From Bacteroidota bacterium (GTDB taxonomy: Bacteria; Bacteroidota; Bacteroidia; NORP154), in assembly GCA_022572355.1 (NCBI GenBank), contig JACZWC010000006.1:1-64000 (forward strand): 64,000 nucleotides of DNA. The letters are read 5' to 3'. Positions 41,174 to 49,823 of the stretch are shown piece after piece. The number at the start of each line of letters is the position of its first letter. Positions within the stretch are counted from its first letter, which is position 1. The notes under the pieces were generated by a model. That model worked only from the letters and a program-made list of their open reading frames with translations, ran no database searches and was not told where the DNA came from. A program made the translations under genes and the position numbers.

Positions 41174-42916
41174 TTAATTGAGAGGGGTAGGGAAGCTTCT
41201 TTGAGCCAGCTCATCCTTGGAGAATTCCAGTGGTTTTGTGGACGTATCCAGTTCTCTTTCACCAGCTGGTTTGAGCATTTCCTTGGCCAGAAGTTGAAAT
41301 TTTGTCTGGTAAGCAGCGTGTGTCCACTGTCCGAAAACAGTGTGGCCTCCCTCGTAACACTGAAGCTGGTATTCTTCATAGGTAGTTATATAACCTGAAT
41401 AGGCATTGGCATACGGAGAGATGATCACCTCAGTGACACCGCGGTTTGCCAACACTTCGGAAATCGTCTTTTTCAATCTTTTGCCTCCGATGTAACTTAT
41501 TTCTGCCGGAATTCCCACAATGGCAATTTCACCGATGATGAAGATTTGCAGTGGCAGGATTTGCGGGGTCCATGGTTTTCCTGAAATGGCGCCTTTATTG
41601 TAATGCTGCTTTAGTACCTTGAAACTCGGATCAACTACGCTGATCGGGCCCAATTTATTCAGATTTTTAACACCTAATATTTTCTCTGCACCTGTTTCAA
41701 CCAGTATGTCTTTCACTCCTTGGGTTTCATACATTTGCTCTATTTCCTTCCACTTTTGATCTGAGGAATTCCTGCTTTTCATTCGGTGTGAGAGTCTTAC
41801 AGCGTTCGTCAGTAGTGATACTACCTTCCCCAGACTGGCTGGAATGCCTCTACCGTCGACCGTTCCTTGAAAAAAGGCAACACCCATGCAGGCATGGCCC
41901 GTCTTCACTTCTTTTCCCTTCTTATCATTGGCATTCGGAATGAACTGATCATCCACCAGTACATCGGATAAATCCACATACATCAATCCATAATCTATTC
42001 CACCTGTGGCTAATGGAGTCGCATTGGATAATCCCTCATAGATTTCCTTTGCCTTTTCATATTGCAAATTCCCATTGTACCGCGCACTTTCATAATCATC
42101 TTCGAATTTGCCACGCATCTTCTTTCTTTTGCCTTCCCAGATGAAATTGGGCATGATGTCGGCGCATGGAGACTGGGCAAACACCGCCTGAAAATTTGGA
42201 CTGTCAATGCTGTCCTCAAAAAACTGAGACGCATATCCCTTGTTGTCAGAGCAGATCTTGAAGCGATCGTTTCCCACAGTGGTGGTATGAACTCCAAACC
42301 AATTGAGTGCTCCAAGTGCCTCTCCATCAGTTTTATCGATTCTCAATAGTGTCATCTCCCGGTCCAGTGCAAGATGACAGTCCTTTTCGGTATACTGGTC
42401 CACCCCTGGGTTCGCGTTATACGCAGGCAATGAACGGTTGAATGCCACTTCTTGCTCAGGTGGGAATGTGCCTTTACCTATTGATATATTGGCATCCGCA
42501 AGATTACTGTCCGCCTCAACAATAGACTTTACAATGCCATCCACAATGGTATTAAACACCTCCGGTACAAAGCCAGGAATGCTAAAGTTAAAGAAGGCAT
42601 AGTATGAATATCCACCTGGAGCGCTGTGGGTGTGTTGTGCAGTGAGCATTACATTCGCGTCGGTGTAATCTAAGGCTCCGTGTTTTTCATGTAATCGTTT
42701 GACCACTTCACTCTTGACAGACAGTGTTATAAAAGCAATTTCCGCATTTACAAATGCAACTTTCTTACCTGATTCTGGATCTCTAAAAACAAAAGTACGT
42801 GCGAACAAGTCTGTTTCTTTTTCTTGTACTTTCTGATGGTATTGACCATATCCCATCATCCCCACACCTTTGAAAAAGGACGTGATATCGGCAGATGCAG
42901 TTCCGATTTGATACAT
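41174..42916 (-). CDS. neutral ceramidase family protein without the usual serine and without signal peptide
   Basis: 580 residues. Ceramidase features: an N-terminal GTASADITSFFKGVGMMGYG, zinc motif TAQHTHSAPGGYS (about 93-104), NWFGVHTTTV with a second metal His (about 210), and SDNKGYAS (223-230). The motif corresponding to (N)xGDxSPN reads SPCADIMPN, so Met255 is in place of the conserved Ser. The protein begins MYQIGTAS with no signal peptide, unlike secreted bacterial ceramidases. It may act inside the cell on imported lipid, or have another hydrolase activity. Confidence 0.85.
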   Translation of the reverse strand: MYQIGTASADITSFFKGVGMMGYGQYHQKVQEKETDLFARTFVFRDPESGKKVAFVNAEIAFITLSVKSEVVKRLHEKHGALDYTDANVMLTAQHTHSAPGGYSYYAFFNFSIPGFVPEVFNTIVDGIVKSIVEADSNLADANISIGKGTFPPEQEVAFNRSLPAYNANPGVDQYTEKDCHLALDREMTLLRIDKTDGEALGALNWFGVHTTTVGNDRFKICSDNKGYASQFFEDSIDSPNFQAVFAQSPCADIMPNFIWEGKRKKMRGKFEDDYESARYNGNLQYEKAKEIYEGLSNATPLATGGIDYGLMYVDLSDVLVDDQFIPNANDKKGKEVKTGHACMGVAFFQGTVDGRGIPASLGKVVSLLTNAVRLSHRMKSRNSSDQKWKEIEQMYETQGVKDILVETGAEKILGVKNLNKLGPISVVDPSFKVLKQHYNKGAISGKPWTPQILPLQIFIIGEIAIVGIPAEISYIGGKRLKKTISEVLANRGVTEVIISPYANAYSGYITTYEEYQLQCYEGGHTVFGQWTHAAYQTKFQLLAKEMLKPAGERELDTSTKPLEFSKDELAQRSFPTPLN

Positions 42917-42936
42917 AGAAAGGAGAGGGGAAATCG

Positions 42937-45384
42937 TTAGAGTTTTATTGTAAACTGTAATCCAAATGTTCTTGGGGCCTCAATCTGCAAGGGGCGTATC
43001 ATGTACTCCCTGTTCAGCAGATTGTTGATGATGAGTGCCACTTTCGTCATTTCTGACATTTGATAAGATATCCTAAAATCAAAGACATAATCGCCCTCCT
43101 GTTTCTTTTTTCTTCGGTATTTTTTAATACCAGTTGGCAATATCCCCGCTGAATCCAGATCTTCAAATATGAGGTCTACATTCTTCATGAAACTGTTATA
43201 TCTAAAGCTCAATCCAACTGCGAATTTCTTATAACCAATATTAATATCTCCTTTTACCAGATGCTGATATCTATATTTCAAAATATTATCCTTCGTATCC
43301 GAACTTGAATTCTTATAGGTAACTGGGTCACCATTTTCCTGATAAAGTATGGTGTCGTCAGGCGTTAAAGCAACAGGCATTGTATAAGTATAACCACCCA
43401 TTATACTTAAAGATACGTCTCCTATGTTTCCTTTACCCGTGATTGAAGCGTCGACACCTAATATTCTAGCCTTTCCAACATTGATCGATTTGAAACCTAA
43501 ATCATCAAAACAACCATTGCAAGCGTTTCCCCAACGCCCAAAAGTAAACTCTATGCTGTTGGTTATTTCTTGTTGAAACGCAGCAACATCGAGATCTGCA
43601 TAGAAATTACCAATTTTAACGATCTGCTTAATTCCGATTTCTGCATTCCAACTCTTTTCAGATTTTATGTCGGGATTCGGAAATATTTTCATGGGCCCAA
43701 CGCTTGTCTGAATATATTTTTCTGCTATCGTAGGTGCACGGAAACCCTGCCCAAATGAGGCTCTTATATAAGTTGCTTTGAGTATCCTAGCGCTCAAACC
43801 AGCTCTGAATACGGCTGCAGCATCTCTATCTACCTTGTTAACGGCAAAACTTTCCCATCGCGCACCACCGGAAAGGGTAACTCGATCCCAGAATTTCTTA
43901 TCCAACTGCAAATAAATTGCGGTATTCACTCCGGTACTTTTATTGGTGGTATCAGTGCTCGTTGTATCTCCCGCATCATTGGTATTGTACACAACACGCT
44001 CATATAATTGTGATGTAGAAGTAGAGTAGGTATTCATTACACCGGTGGTGGCGGTGAAGTCTTTGATTTTTTCAAATTTCTTTTGAAACTGATATTCCCC
44101 ATACCACATGGTGGATTTATTTGCCTGGTTGTTGTTATTGTTGTTATTCACGTAATAAACCCTGGTCCTGAGGCTGTGTCGTCCTCCCTTTGCGCCATAA
44201 TAATTTAAAAAGGGATCTATAGTAAACACGGTTTTCAACGTTCTCGTGATAGCACCCGGATACGATCGATACATTCCGGTATCAGTATCCAGCATTAGCA
44301 GGGCTCCTGCCGTTCTGGAGTACATTACATTGAAGTTGATACCGTAATTAAGCTCCTTAAATTTGGCAGGCCTATATCGTAGATTGGCATTGAGCCTGGC
44401 GCGATTTTCAAATTCCCCGATATTTTGTTGTCTTTTATAAATATCACCACTTAGATTTATTAGGTTAGTGTCAATTGTCTCCGGAGCGGGGCCCACATGG
44501 CCTTGATCCGCGTATATATTGCCCCCTATCACTAAATCCAGGTTCTTGATTTTTCTGGAATGAAAGAAATTTACACCAGAGTAGATTGGGTTTTTATCTC
44601 CCCAAATAATGGCGTGCTTTCTCGAAGGATTATCGTAAATGCCAGCCATGATGTTAATCTTGGTCTCAGGTTTATCTTTAGGATAAGCAGTTCGAATGTT
44701 AATAACACCATTTAATGCTGCGGAGCCGTATAGCACTGAAGCAGCTCCTTTAATTATTTCAATTTGCTCCAGGTTCTCAACAGGTAAAAAACTCCAGCTG
44801 GGCCTGCCCGCATCACCGGATAGCACCGGAAGGTCATCCACCATGATCATCACCCGGCTTCCCGCACCAAAGCTGTAGCCGCTCCCACTTCTGATCTGAG
44901 GCTCTGAATCTATGATCTGAACTCCGGGTACCTGATTGATAGCTGTCTCCATATTGGTAGTCGCTTTATCTTCAACCAACTGTGGACTGATAACGGCCAT
45001 TGAAACTGTTACATCTTCAATTTTTTGTTCAAACTTACCAGCAGATATTACAACGGTTCCCAATTCAGCCATCTCCTCCTTTAATATCATGGCCAGATTG
45101 AGTGTTTCTCCCTCTTTAATTTCAACGATTCTCGTAAAGGCCTTACATCCCAGAAACTTGGCCAATATTTTATGAAACCCCGGACTGACCTTAATGGTAA
45201 ATTTTCCATCCAGATCTGAAGCAGTACCTGTTGTATCGTCGATGATAATATTCGCGCCAATGAGCGGTTCTCCGCTCTCAGCGCTGGTAATTGTACCCTC
45301 AATTGTGGCGTCTTGGGCAAAAGCAGAATTTCCAGTTAAGAGCCGAAATATTACGGCAATAATTAACATATTTCTTATCTTCAT
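42937..45384 (-). CDS. TonB-dependent outer-membrane receptor
   Basis: About 815 residues from the ATG at 45384, which gives the signal peptide MKIRNMLIIAVIFRLLTGNS-AFAQ. A carboxypeptidase-like domain (about 25-105) comes first, then the plug (VEDKATTNMETAINQVPGVQI, RVMIMVDDLPVLSGD, IEIIKGAASVLYGSAALNGVI) and a 22-strand barrel ending in a final Phe-rich strand (TFGLQFTIKL). No SusD partner. First gene of the leftward cluster, 20 nt before the ceramidase-family gene, so it is the likely importer of the substrate. Confidence 0.9.
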   Translation of the reverse strand: MKIRNMLIIAVIFRLLTGNSAFAQDATIEGTITSAESGEPLIGANIIIDDTTGTASDLDGKFTIKVSPGFHKILAKFLGCKAFTRIVEIKEGETLNLAMILKEEMAELGTVVISAGKFEQKIEDVTVSMAVISPQLVEDKATTNMETAINQVPGVQIIDSEPQIRSGSGYSFGAGSRVMIMVDDLPVLSGDAGRPSWSFLPVENLEQIEIIKGAASVLYGSAALNGVINIRTAYPKDKPETKINIMAGIYDNPSRKHAIIWGDKNPIYSGVNFFHSRKIKNLDLVIGGNIYADQGHVGPAPETIDTNLINLSGDIYKRQQNIGEFENRARLNANLRYRPAKFKELNYGINFNVMYSRTAGALLMLDTDTGMYRSYPGAITRTLKTVFTIDPFLNYYGAKGGRHSLRTRVYYVNNNNNNNQANKSTMWYGEYQFQKKFEKIKDFTATTGVMNTYSTSTSQLYERVVYNTNDAGDTTSTDTTNKSTGVNTAIYLQLDKKFWDRVTLSGGARWESFAVNKVDRDAAAVFRAGLSARILKATYIRASFGQGFRAPTIAEKYIQTSVGPMKIFPNPDIKSEKSWNAEIGIKQIVKIGNFYADLDVAAFQQEITNSIEFTFGRWGNACNGCFDDLGFKSINVGKARILGVDASITGKGNIGDVSLSIMGGYTYTMPVALTPDDTILYQENGDPVTYKNSSSDTKDNILKYRYQHLVKGDINIGYKKFAVGLSFRYNSFMKNVDLIFEDLDSAGILPTGIKKYRRKKKQEGDYVFDFRISYQMSEMTKVALIINNLLNREYMIRPLQIEAPRTFGLQFTIKL

Positions 45385-45424
45385 ATTGTTGATTTTTGAT
45401 CTGAAAAATACCAATACTATGGTG

Positions 45425-45432
45425 CAAATTTA
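45425..45432 (-). promoter_or_regulatory. -7 element of the TonB-ceramidase-kinase cluster
   Basis: The minus strand reads TAAATTTG, a TAnnTTTG match, 41 nt upstream of the receptor ATG. No clear TTG at -33. Confidence 0.45.
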
Positions 45433-45491
45433 TGATAATATCTCAAATCGCATATTTTTTTAACCCAATCCGTGTTTATATTAAAAATTAG

Positions 45492-45499
45492 TACTTTTG
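45492..45499 (+). promoter_or_regulatory. -7 element of the sorting-domain protein genes (TACTTTTG)
   Basis: TACTTTTG lies 34 nt upstream of the ATG at 45533 and could drive both that gene and the one at 47020. Confidence 0.55.
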
Positions 45500-45532
45500 C
45501 ATTCCCATAAACAACATTTAAATAGAACAAGT

Positions 45533-46993
45533 ATGAAAAGATTATTACTATTATTTACAGTCCTTACATTATCGGGTGTGCAACTAGCCAATGGGCAATG
45601 TTCTCCAGACCCTCAATATACTCAACCCGGCATTTACCCGGATTCAGCAACCAATCTTAATTGTGCGGTGGTAGACTCTCTCTACACAGAGATTATTACG
45701 GTTGTTATACCAGTGGATACAGTTGCTGATATTGGTACTGGTCCATTGGATTTCTGGATAGATTCAATAGAACTGATAAGTGTCTCGGGTCTTCCTAACG
45801 GAATTGTACTTGCCGGATGTTCTCCTGCTTCTTGTGGCTGGCTCGGTGGTACAACCGGTTGCCTGGCGGTTATTGGTACTCCAACTACTACAGGCCTTTA
45901 TCCATTGGAAATTATTACAAGGTCCTGTGTTACAGCTAAGATTTCAAACTTGATCAAAGGGTGTCAGGATGATACAATAGATTACTACTATATTAATGTG
46001 GTAGAGCGGTTAATGTTAAGTGCTGCTACGACAGACCCTTCCAGCTGTTCTTCTAACGATGGAGCTATTGATTTATCGGTGACTGGAGGTACAGGTGCAG
46101 GTACATATGAGTATTTGTGGAATGATCAAGGCGCTAGTACAACAGAGGATATTTTAAATTTGGCCGGGGGCACCTACATGGTGACTGTTATGGATAGTTG
46201 TTTTACGAGAACCTTGAGCATGACTATAAGTGCTGCTCCACCTCCAGCCCTAATAGTCAACACTACTAACCTAACAAACCCAACCGGATGTACTTCCAGT
46301 GACGGTGTCATTGACATAACTGTATCTGGTGGGGTGCCTCCGTATACTTATGCATGGAATGATCCAGCCACAAGTACAACAGAGGATATTTCAAATTTGG
46401 CCGAGGGCACTTACACGGTAACAGTTACTGATAGTTGCAATACAGAAACCTTGAGCGCTACCCTCACTGCTCCGGGAAATACGCTTGCAATTGATACCGC
46501 TGTAGTTCACGTTTCGACTATAGGGGGCAATGATGGCTCTATTGATGCAACGGTAACTGCAGGTACTGCTCCTTTTACCTACAGCTGGGACAATGGAGAA
46601 ACTACGGAAGACATCGGCACACTTACTGCTGGAACCTACGTACTCACGGTTACAGACGCCGGTGGTTGTACGAAAACTATTACTGTAGTGATAACAGAAC
46701 CAGGAGTTGGTATCCAGGAGATCAGCGTGGCAGGGTTTAGCGGTTTGCTGAATATTCCAAATCCATTTACAAATGAGACTGAGATTCAATTTAGTCTTCA
46801 AGGTGCTGGTTCTGTTGATTTCGTGGTGTACAACCTAATTGGAAAAGTGGTTTACAGCGAAAGGGTGAATGCATTTGATGGGCTGAACAAATTTCAGTTC
46901 TCTTCTGAAGGACTTGCACCGGGAATCTACATTTACAGTTTGAAAGATGAAAGAGCTTCTGCTACGGGTAGGATGATCATCTCTCAGAAGTAA
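45533..46993 (+). CDS. type IX-secreted adhesin-like protein with SprB repeats
   Basis: About 486 residues from the ATG at 45533 (signal peptide MKRLLLLFTVLTLSGVQLANG). An upstream ATG would add 12 polar residues. After a Cys-containing N-terminal domain come three SprB-like repeats of ~75 residues, each with the pattern SxxDGxIDxxVxGGxxPYTYxWN..STTEDISNLxxGTYTVTVTD. The type A sorting domain is the last ~80 residues (LLNIPNPFTNETEIQF, LAPGIYIYSL, GRMIISQK). Surface attached or released by type IX secretion. 26 nt before the next cargo gene. Confidence 0.9.
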   Translation: MKRLLLLFTVLTLSGVQLANGQCSPDPQYTQPGIYPDSATNLNCAVVDSLYTEIITVVIPVDTVADIGTGPLDFWIDSIELISVSGLPNGIVLAGCSPASCGWLGGTTGCLAVIGTPTTTGLYPLEIITRSCVTAKISNLIKGCQDDTIDYYYINVVERLMLSAATTDPSSCSSNDGAIDLSVTGGTGAGTYEYLWNDQGASTTEDILNLAGGTYMVTVMDSCFTRTLSMTISAAPPPALIVNTTNLTNPTGCTSSDGVIDITVSGGVPPYTYAWNDPATSTTEDISNLAEGTYTVTVTDSCNTETLSATLTAPGNTLAIDTAVVHVSTIGGNDGSIDATVTAGTAPFTYSWDNGETTEDIGTLTAGTYVLTVTDAGGCTKTITVVITEPGVGIQEISVAGFSGLLNIPNPFTNETEIQFSLQGAGSVDFVVYNLIGKVVYSERVNAFDGLNKFQFSSEGLAPGIYIYSLKDERASATGRMIISQK

Positions 46994-47019
46994 TAATCGG
47001 ATTTCGAGTAAATAATATC

Positions 47020-49731
47020 ATGATCAAGATTGCGAGATACTTAGCTCCATTGGTGATAATCTCACTAATGGGAGCTGGGTCCTCCTATTCGCAGAATTGC
47101 ACCGCATGTGTAATAGATCTAGGCTGTACGATTTCACCTGCTGAACCAATACTCTGCCCGGATACCTTGCCCACGGATACTGCTCAACAATACTATGAGA
47201 CCGACGTTACATTTTATATCCCGGTAAACTTTGACATTACCGATCCGATTTCAGCAACTGTAACGCTCAACCAAATTGACATCATTGGCCTAACGGGTTT
47301 GCCTGCGGGCATGTCATGGACTTCATATGATTGGACGGGTAATGATACAACGAGTTTCTATCCACCTCAAAATCCACCGGCTTCAGAGAGGGGATGTGCC
47401 AGAATATGCGGAACGCCGCTCATGCCGGGGAATTATATCGTAACTGTGAGCGTAAAGGCTTATGTAGACGTAGGAGGCAATCCTTATATACAATATCCGA
47501 CCTTTGATGTGCCCTTGGAAATTTTACCGAGCGGCTCTGGCAACAGCGTATTTACCATGAACAATTCACAGGGGTGTGATTCTATTACAACGTCGTTTGC
47601 ACCCATTCTGCAGAGCGGGGGAGATCCATTGATTACTTATTTATGGGATTTTGGCGATGGTTCACCTACAACTACGCAAGAGTTTCCGGACCATACTTAT
47701 GTTGCACCTGGGTATTATGTGGTTTCCATGACCATGAATATCTATGAATATGTTTTAACAGATGTCTCAGCTACTGCAACCGGTTGCGGGTGGTCTGGAG
47801 ATATAGAAGAACCGTTCTGCTTTAACAACCCCGACATTTATTTCAATTTTAACGACAGTTCAAGCGCCTTCCAATCGACTACAGTTGATGACAGTAAAAC
47901 TCCATCGTGGTCGAACTTAGGCCAGGTAATTATTGGCAACGATTTTTCACTTGAATTTTGGGATGAGGATTTAATTAGTGCGTGGGATTATTTGGGCATT
48001 GATTTTGTAAATTTTCCAGGTGCGGGGATTTACACATTAACAACTTCTGAGATTGATGCATTTGCCACCGTTATCGTACAATTGGATACAAGTTATACGG
48101 ATGTGGACACGGTGCATGTCTATGCCTCACCAGTACTACCGCCAATGACAGTTGTCCCCAATGATTCTGTTTGCCAGGGGAATACGGTGCTTTTGACATC
48201 GGGTGGCGGACAGTTCTACCAGTGGTACGAGGACACCACTTTACTATTGGGAGAGACGGACTCCTCTTATCTTGCAACACAGGCGGGTAATTACTGGGTG
48301 GAAGTAACCAGCGCTGCAGGTTGTGTAGCCATTTCTGACACTCAATCGGTTTTTATTGTAAGCAATCCTAATGTTCCAACTTTCTTTCAGAATGGAGGCA
48401 AACTTCAGTCATTCTCAACGAGTCCCAACTTGCAGTGGCACGTTGATACTGATACAATTGCTGGTGAAACCGGGCAGGTGCTTTATTTAACTCAAGGCGG
48501 CACTTATTTTTTAACCTCAACAAATGCCTTTGGTTGTGTGTCCAGCTCTGACACATTAACAATAAACTTTGTAAATGCTGCACCAACTGCAGTGGACGAT
48601 AATGCTGAAACAGATTCAGCAGTTTCCGTTGTTATAGACGTGCAAGCCAATGATTTTGATCCTAATAATCCAAACTTAACCACAACAATTATTTCAGGGC
48701 CGGGCAATGGAACTGCAATTCTCTTAAATGGTGACAGTATTCAATACACACCAGGAGCGGGCTTTTTAGGGATGGACACGATTTTTTATGAAGTATGTGA
48801 TATCGGAATGCCTGTATTGTGTGATACTGCAATGGTTACTATCTTGGTTTCTCCGGTAAACAGTGCACCTGTAGCTGTCGACGATAATGCGACCACGGAT
48901 TCAGCGGTAACCATCATTATTGATGTTCAGGCCAATGATTTTGATCCCAATAATGATTCTTTAACAACGGTTATTGTTACGGGTCCTTCGAATGGTAGTG
49001 TAACGCTATGGAATAACGATAGCATTCAATACACACCGAACATTGGTTTTACGGGTATGGATACACTGTATTATGAAGTATGTGATGATGGAACTCCCAT
49101 ATTATGTGATACAGCGATGGTTACAATAACGGTGTCTTCTGTAGTTTCGCCAAATGATAAGCCCATAGCTGTTGATGATAATGTTACGACAGATTCAGCA
49201 ATTACTGTTGTTATAGACGTTCAAGCCAATGATTTTGATCCCAATAATGATTCACTGACAACGACTGTTATTAGCGGCCCTGCTAATGGTAATGCGACTG
49301 TATTGAATGATGATAGTGTTCAATATGCGCCGAATATTGGTTTTAAAGGTATTGATACATTTATATATCAGGTATGTGATGATGGAGTACCCATCTTATG
49401 TGATAATGCAATAGTAACTATCACGGTATCATCTGCAATTGTAATTCCTGGTGTTCTGGAAAATAATGATAGCAAATGGAATCTGCTCGAAAATCACCCG
49501 AATCCCTTTGTTGAAAAAACAGAAATATTCTTTACTTCTAAGGATGCTGGTATAATTGAATTTACGATATATAATGGAATGGGTGAGTTGGTGTATTCGA
49601 GGGAGATCTCAGCAAAGAAGGGAATGAATGCTTTTGAAGTTGCTTTGCCGGGGATAGCCCCTGGAATATACATGTATAGTATTAAACAGGGGGATTCTCG
49701 GGTGACAAAGAGAATGATAATTTCACAATAA
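47020..49731 (+). CDS. type IX-secreted protein with PKD and three cadherin-like (Big_9) repeats
   Basis: 903 residues. Signal peptide ends near GSSYSQ (about 24). An N-terminal Cys-rich domain resembles those of the proteins at 45533 and 54310. Then a PKD domain (YLWDFGDGSPTTT near 210), an Ig-like segment (VCQGNTVLLTSGGGQFYQWY) and three tandem ~95-residue repeats with AVDDNxxTDSAVxVVIDVQANDFDPNN (about 527, 620, 715). The repeats are near-identical in DNA as well (for example 48634, 48922 and 49210). The type A sorting domain is complete (LLENHPNPF through GIYMYSIKQ-KRMIIS). Confidence 0.9.
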   Translation: MIKIARYLAPLVIISLMGAGSSYSQNCTACVIDLGCTISPAEPILCPDTLPTDTAQQYYETDVTFYIPVNFDITDPISATVTLNQIDIIGLTGLPAGMSWTSYDWTGNDTTSFYPPQNPPASERGCARICGTPLMPGNYIVTVSVKAYVDVGGNPYIQYPTFDVPLEILPSGSGNSVFTMNNSQGCDSITTSFAPILQSGGDPLITYLWDFGDGSPTTTQEFPDHTYVAPGYYVVSMTMNIYEYVLTDVSATATGCGWSGDIEEPFCFNNPDIYFNFNDSSSAFQSTTVDDSKTPSWSNLGQVIIGNDFSLEFWDEDLISAWDYLGIDFVNFPGAGIYTLTTSEIDAFATVIVQLDTSYTDVDTVHVYASPVLPPMTVVPNDSVCQGNTVLLTSGGGQFYQWYEDTTLLLGETDSSYLATQAGNYWVEVTSAAGCVAISDTQSVFIVSNPNVPTFFQNGGKLQSFSTSPNLQWHVDTDTIAGETGQVLYLTQGGTYFLTSTNAFGCVSSSDTLTINFVNAAPTAVDDNAETDSAVSVVIDVQANDFDPNNPNLTTTIISGPGNGTAILLNGDSIQYTPGAGFLGMDTIFYEVCDIGMPVLCDTAMVTILVSPVNSAPVAVDDNATTDSAVTIIIDVQANDFDPNNDSLTTVIVTGPSNGSVTLWNNDSIQYTPNIGFTGMDTLYYEVCDDGTPILCDTAMVTITVSSVVSPNDKPIAVDDNVTTDSAITVVIDVQANDFDPNNDSLTTTVISGPANGNATVLNDDSVQYAPNIGFKGIDTFIYQVCDDGVPILCDNAIVTITVSSAIVIPGVLENNDSKWNLLENHPNPFVEKTEIFFTSKDAGIIEFTIYNGMGELVYSREISAKKGMNAFEVALPGIAPGIYMYSIKQGDSRVTKRMIISQ
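48590..49440 (+). repeat. three tandem ~280-nt coding repeats
   Basis: Three copies of the Big_9 module in the same frame share long identical DNA blocks, such as CAAGCCAATGATTTTGATCC at 48648 and 49224, and GATGATGGA(A/G)(C/T) stretches. High DNA identity implies recent duplication or ongoing recombination that can change repeat number. Confidence 0.75.
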
Positions 49732-49785
49732 CTATCTGATGGGAGCACATTTCCACCGCTAAATCAATCTTTGTAAATAAATATC

Positions 49786-49820
49786 CGCCCGGCAACGAAT
49801 TGTTTCTGGGCGTTTTTTTT
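49786..49820 (+). terminator. intrinsic terminator after the 903-residue cargo gene
   Basis: CGCCCGGCAAC (49786-49796) pairs with GTTTCTGGGCG (49802-49812) around GAATT, followed by eight T. It ends 4 nt before the next gene's ATG, so that gene needs its own promoter or read-through. Confidence 0.85.
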
Positions 49821-49823
49821 GGA

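Noticed and set aside
48590..49440. CRISPR-like regular repeats
   Set aside because: The repeats are ~280-nt coding modules in frame, not short repeats with unique spacers.
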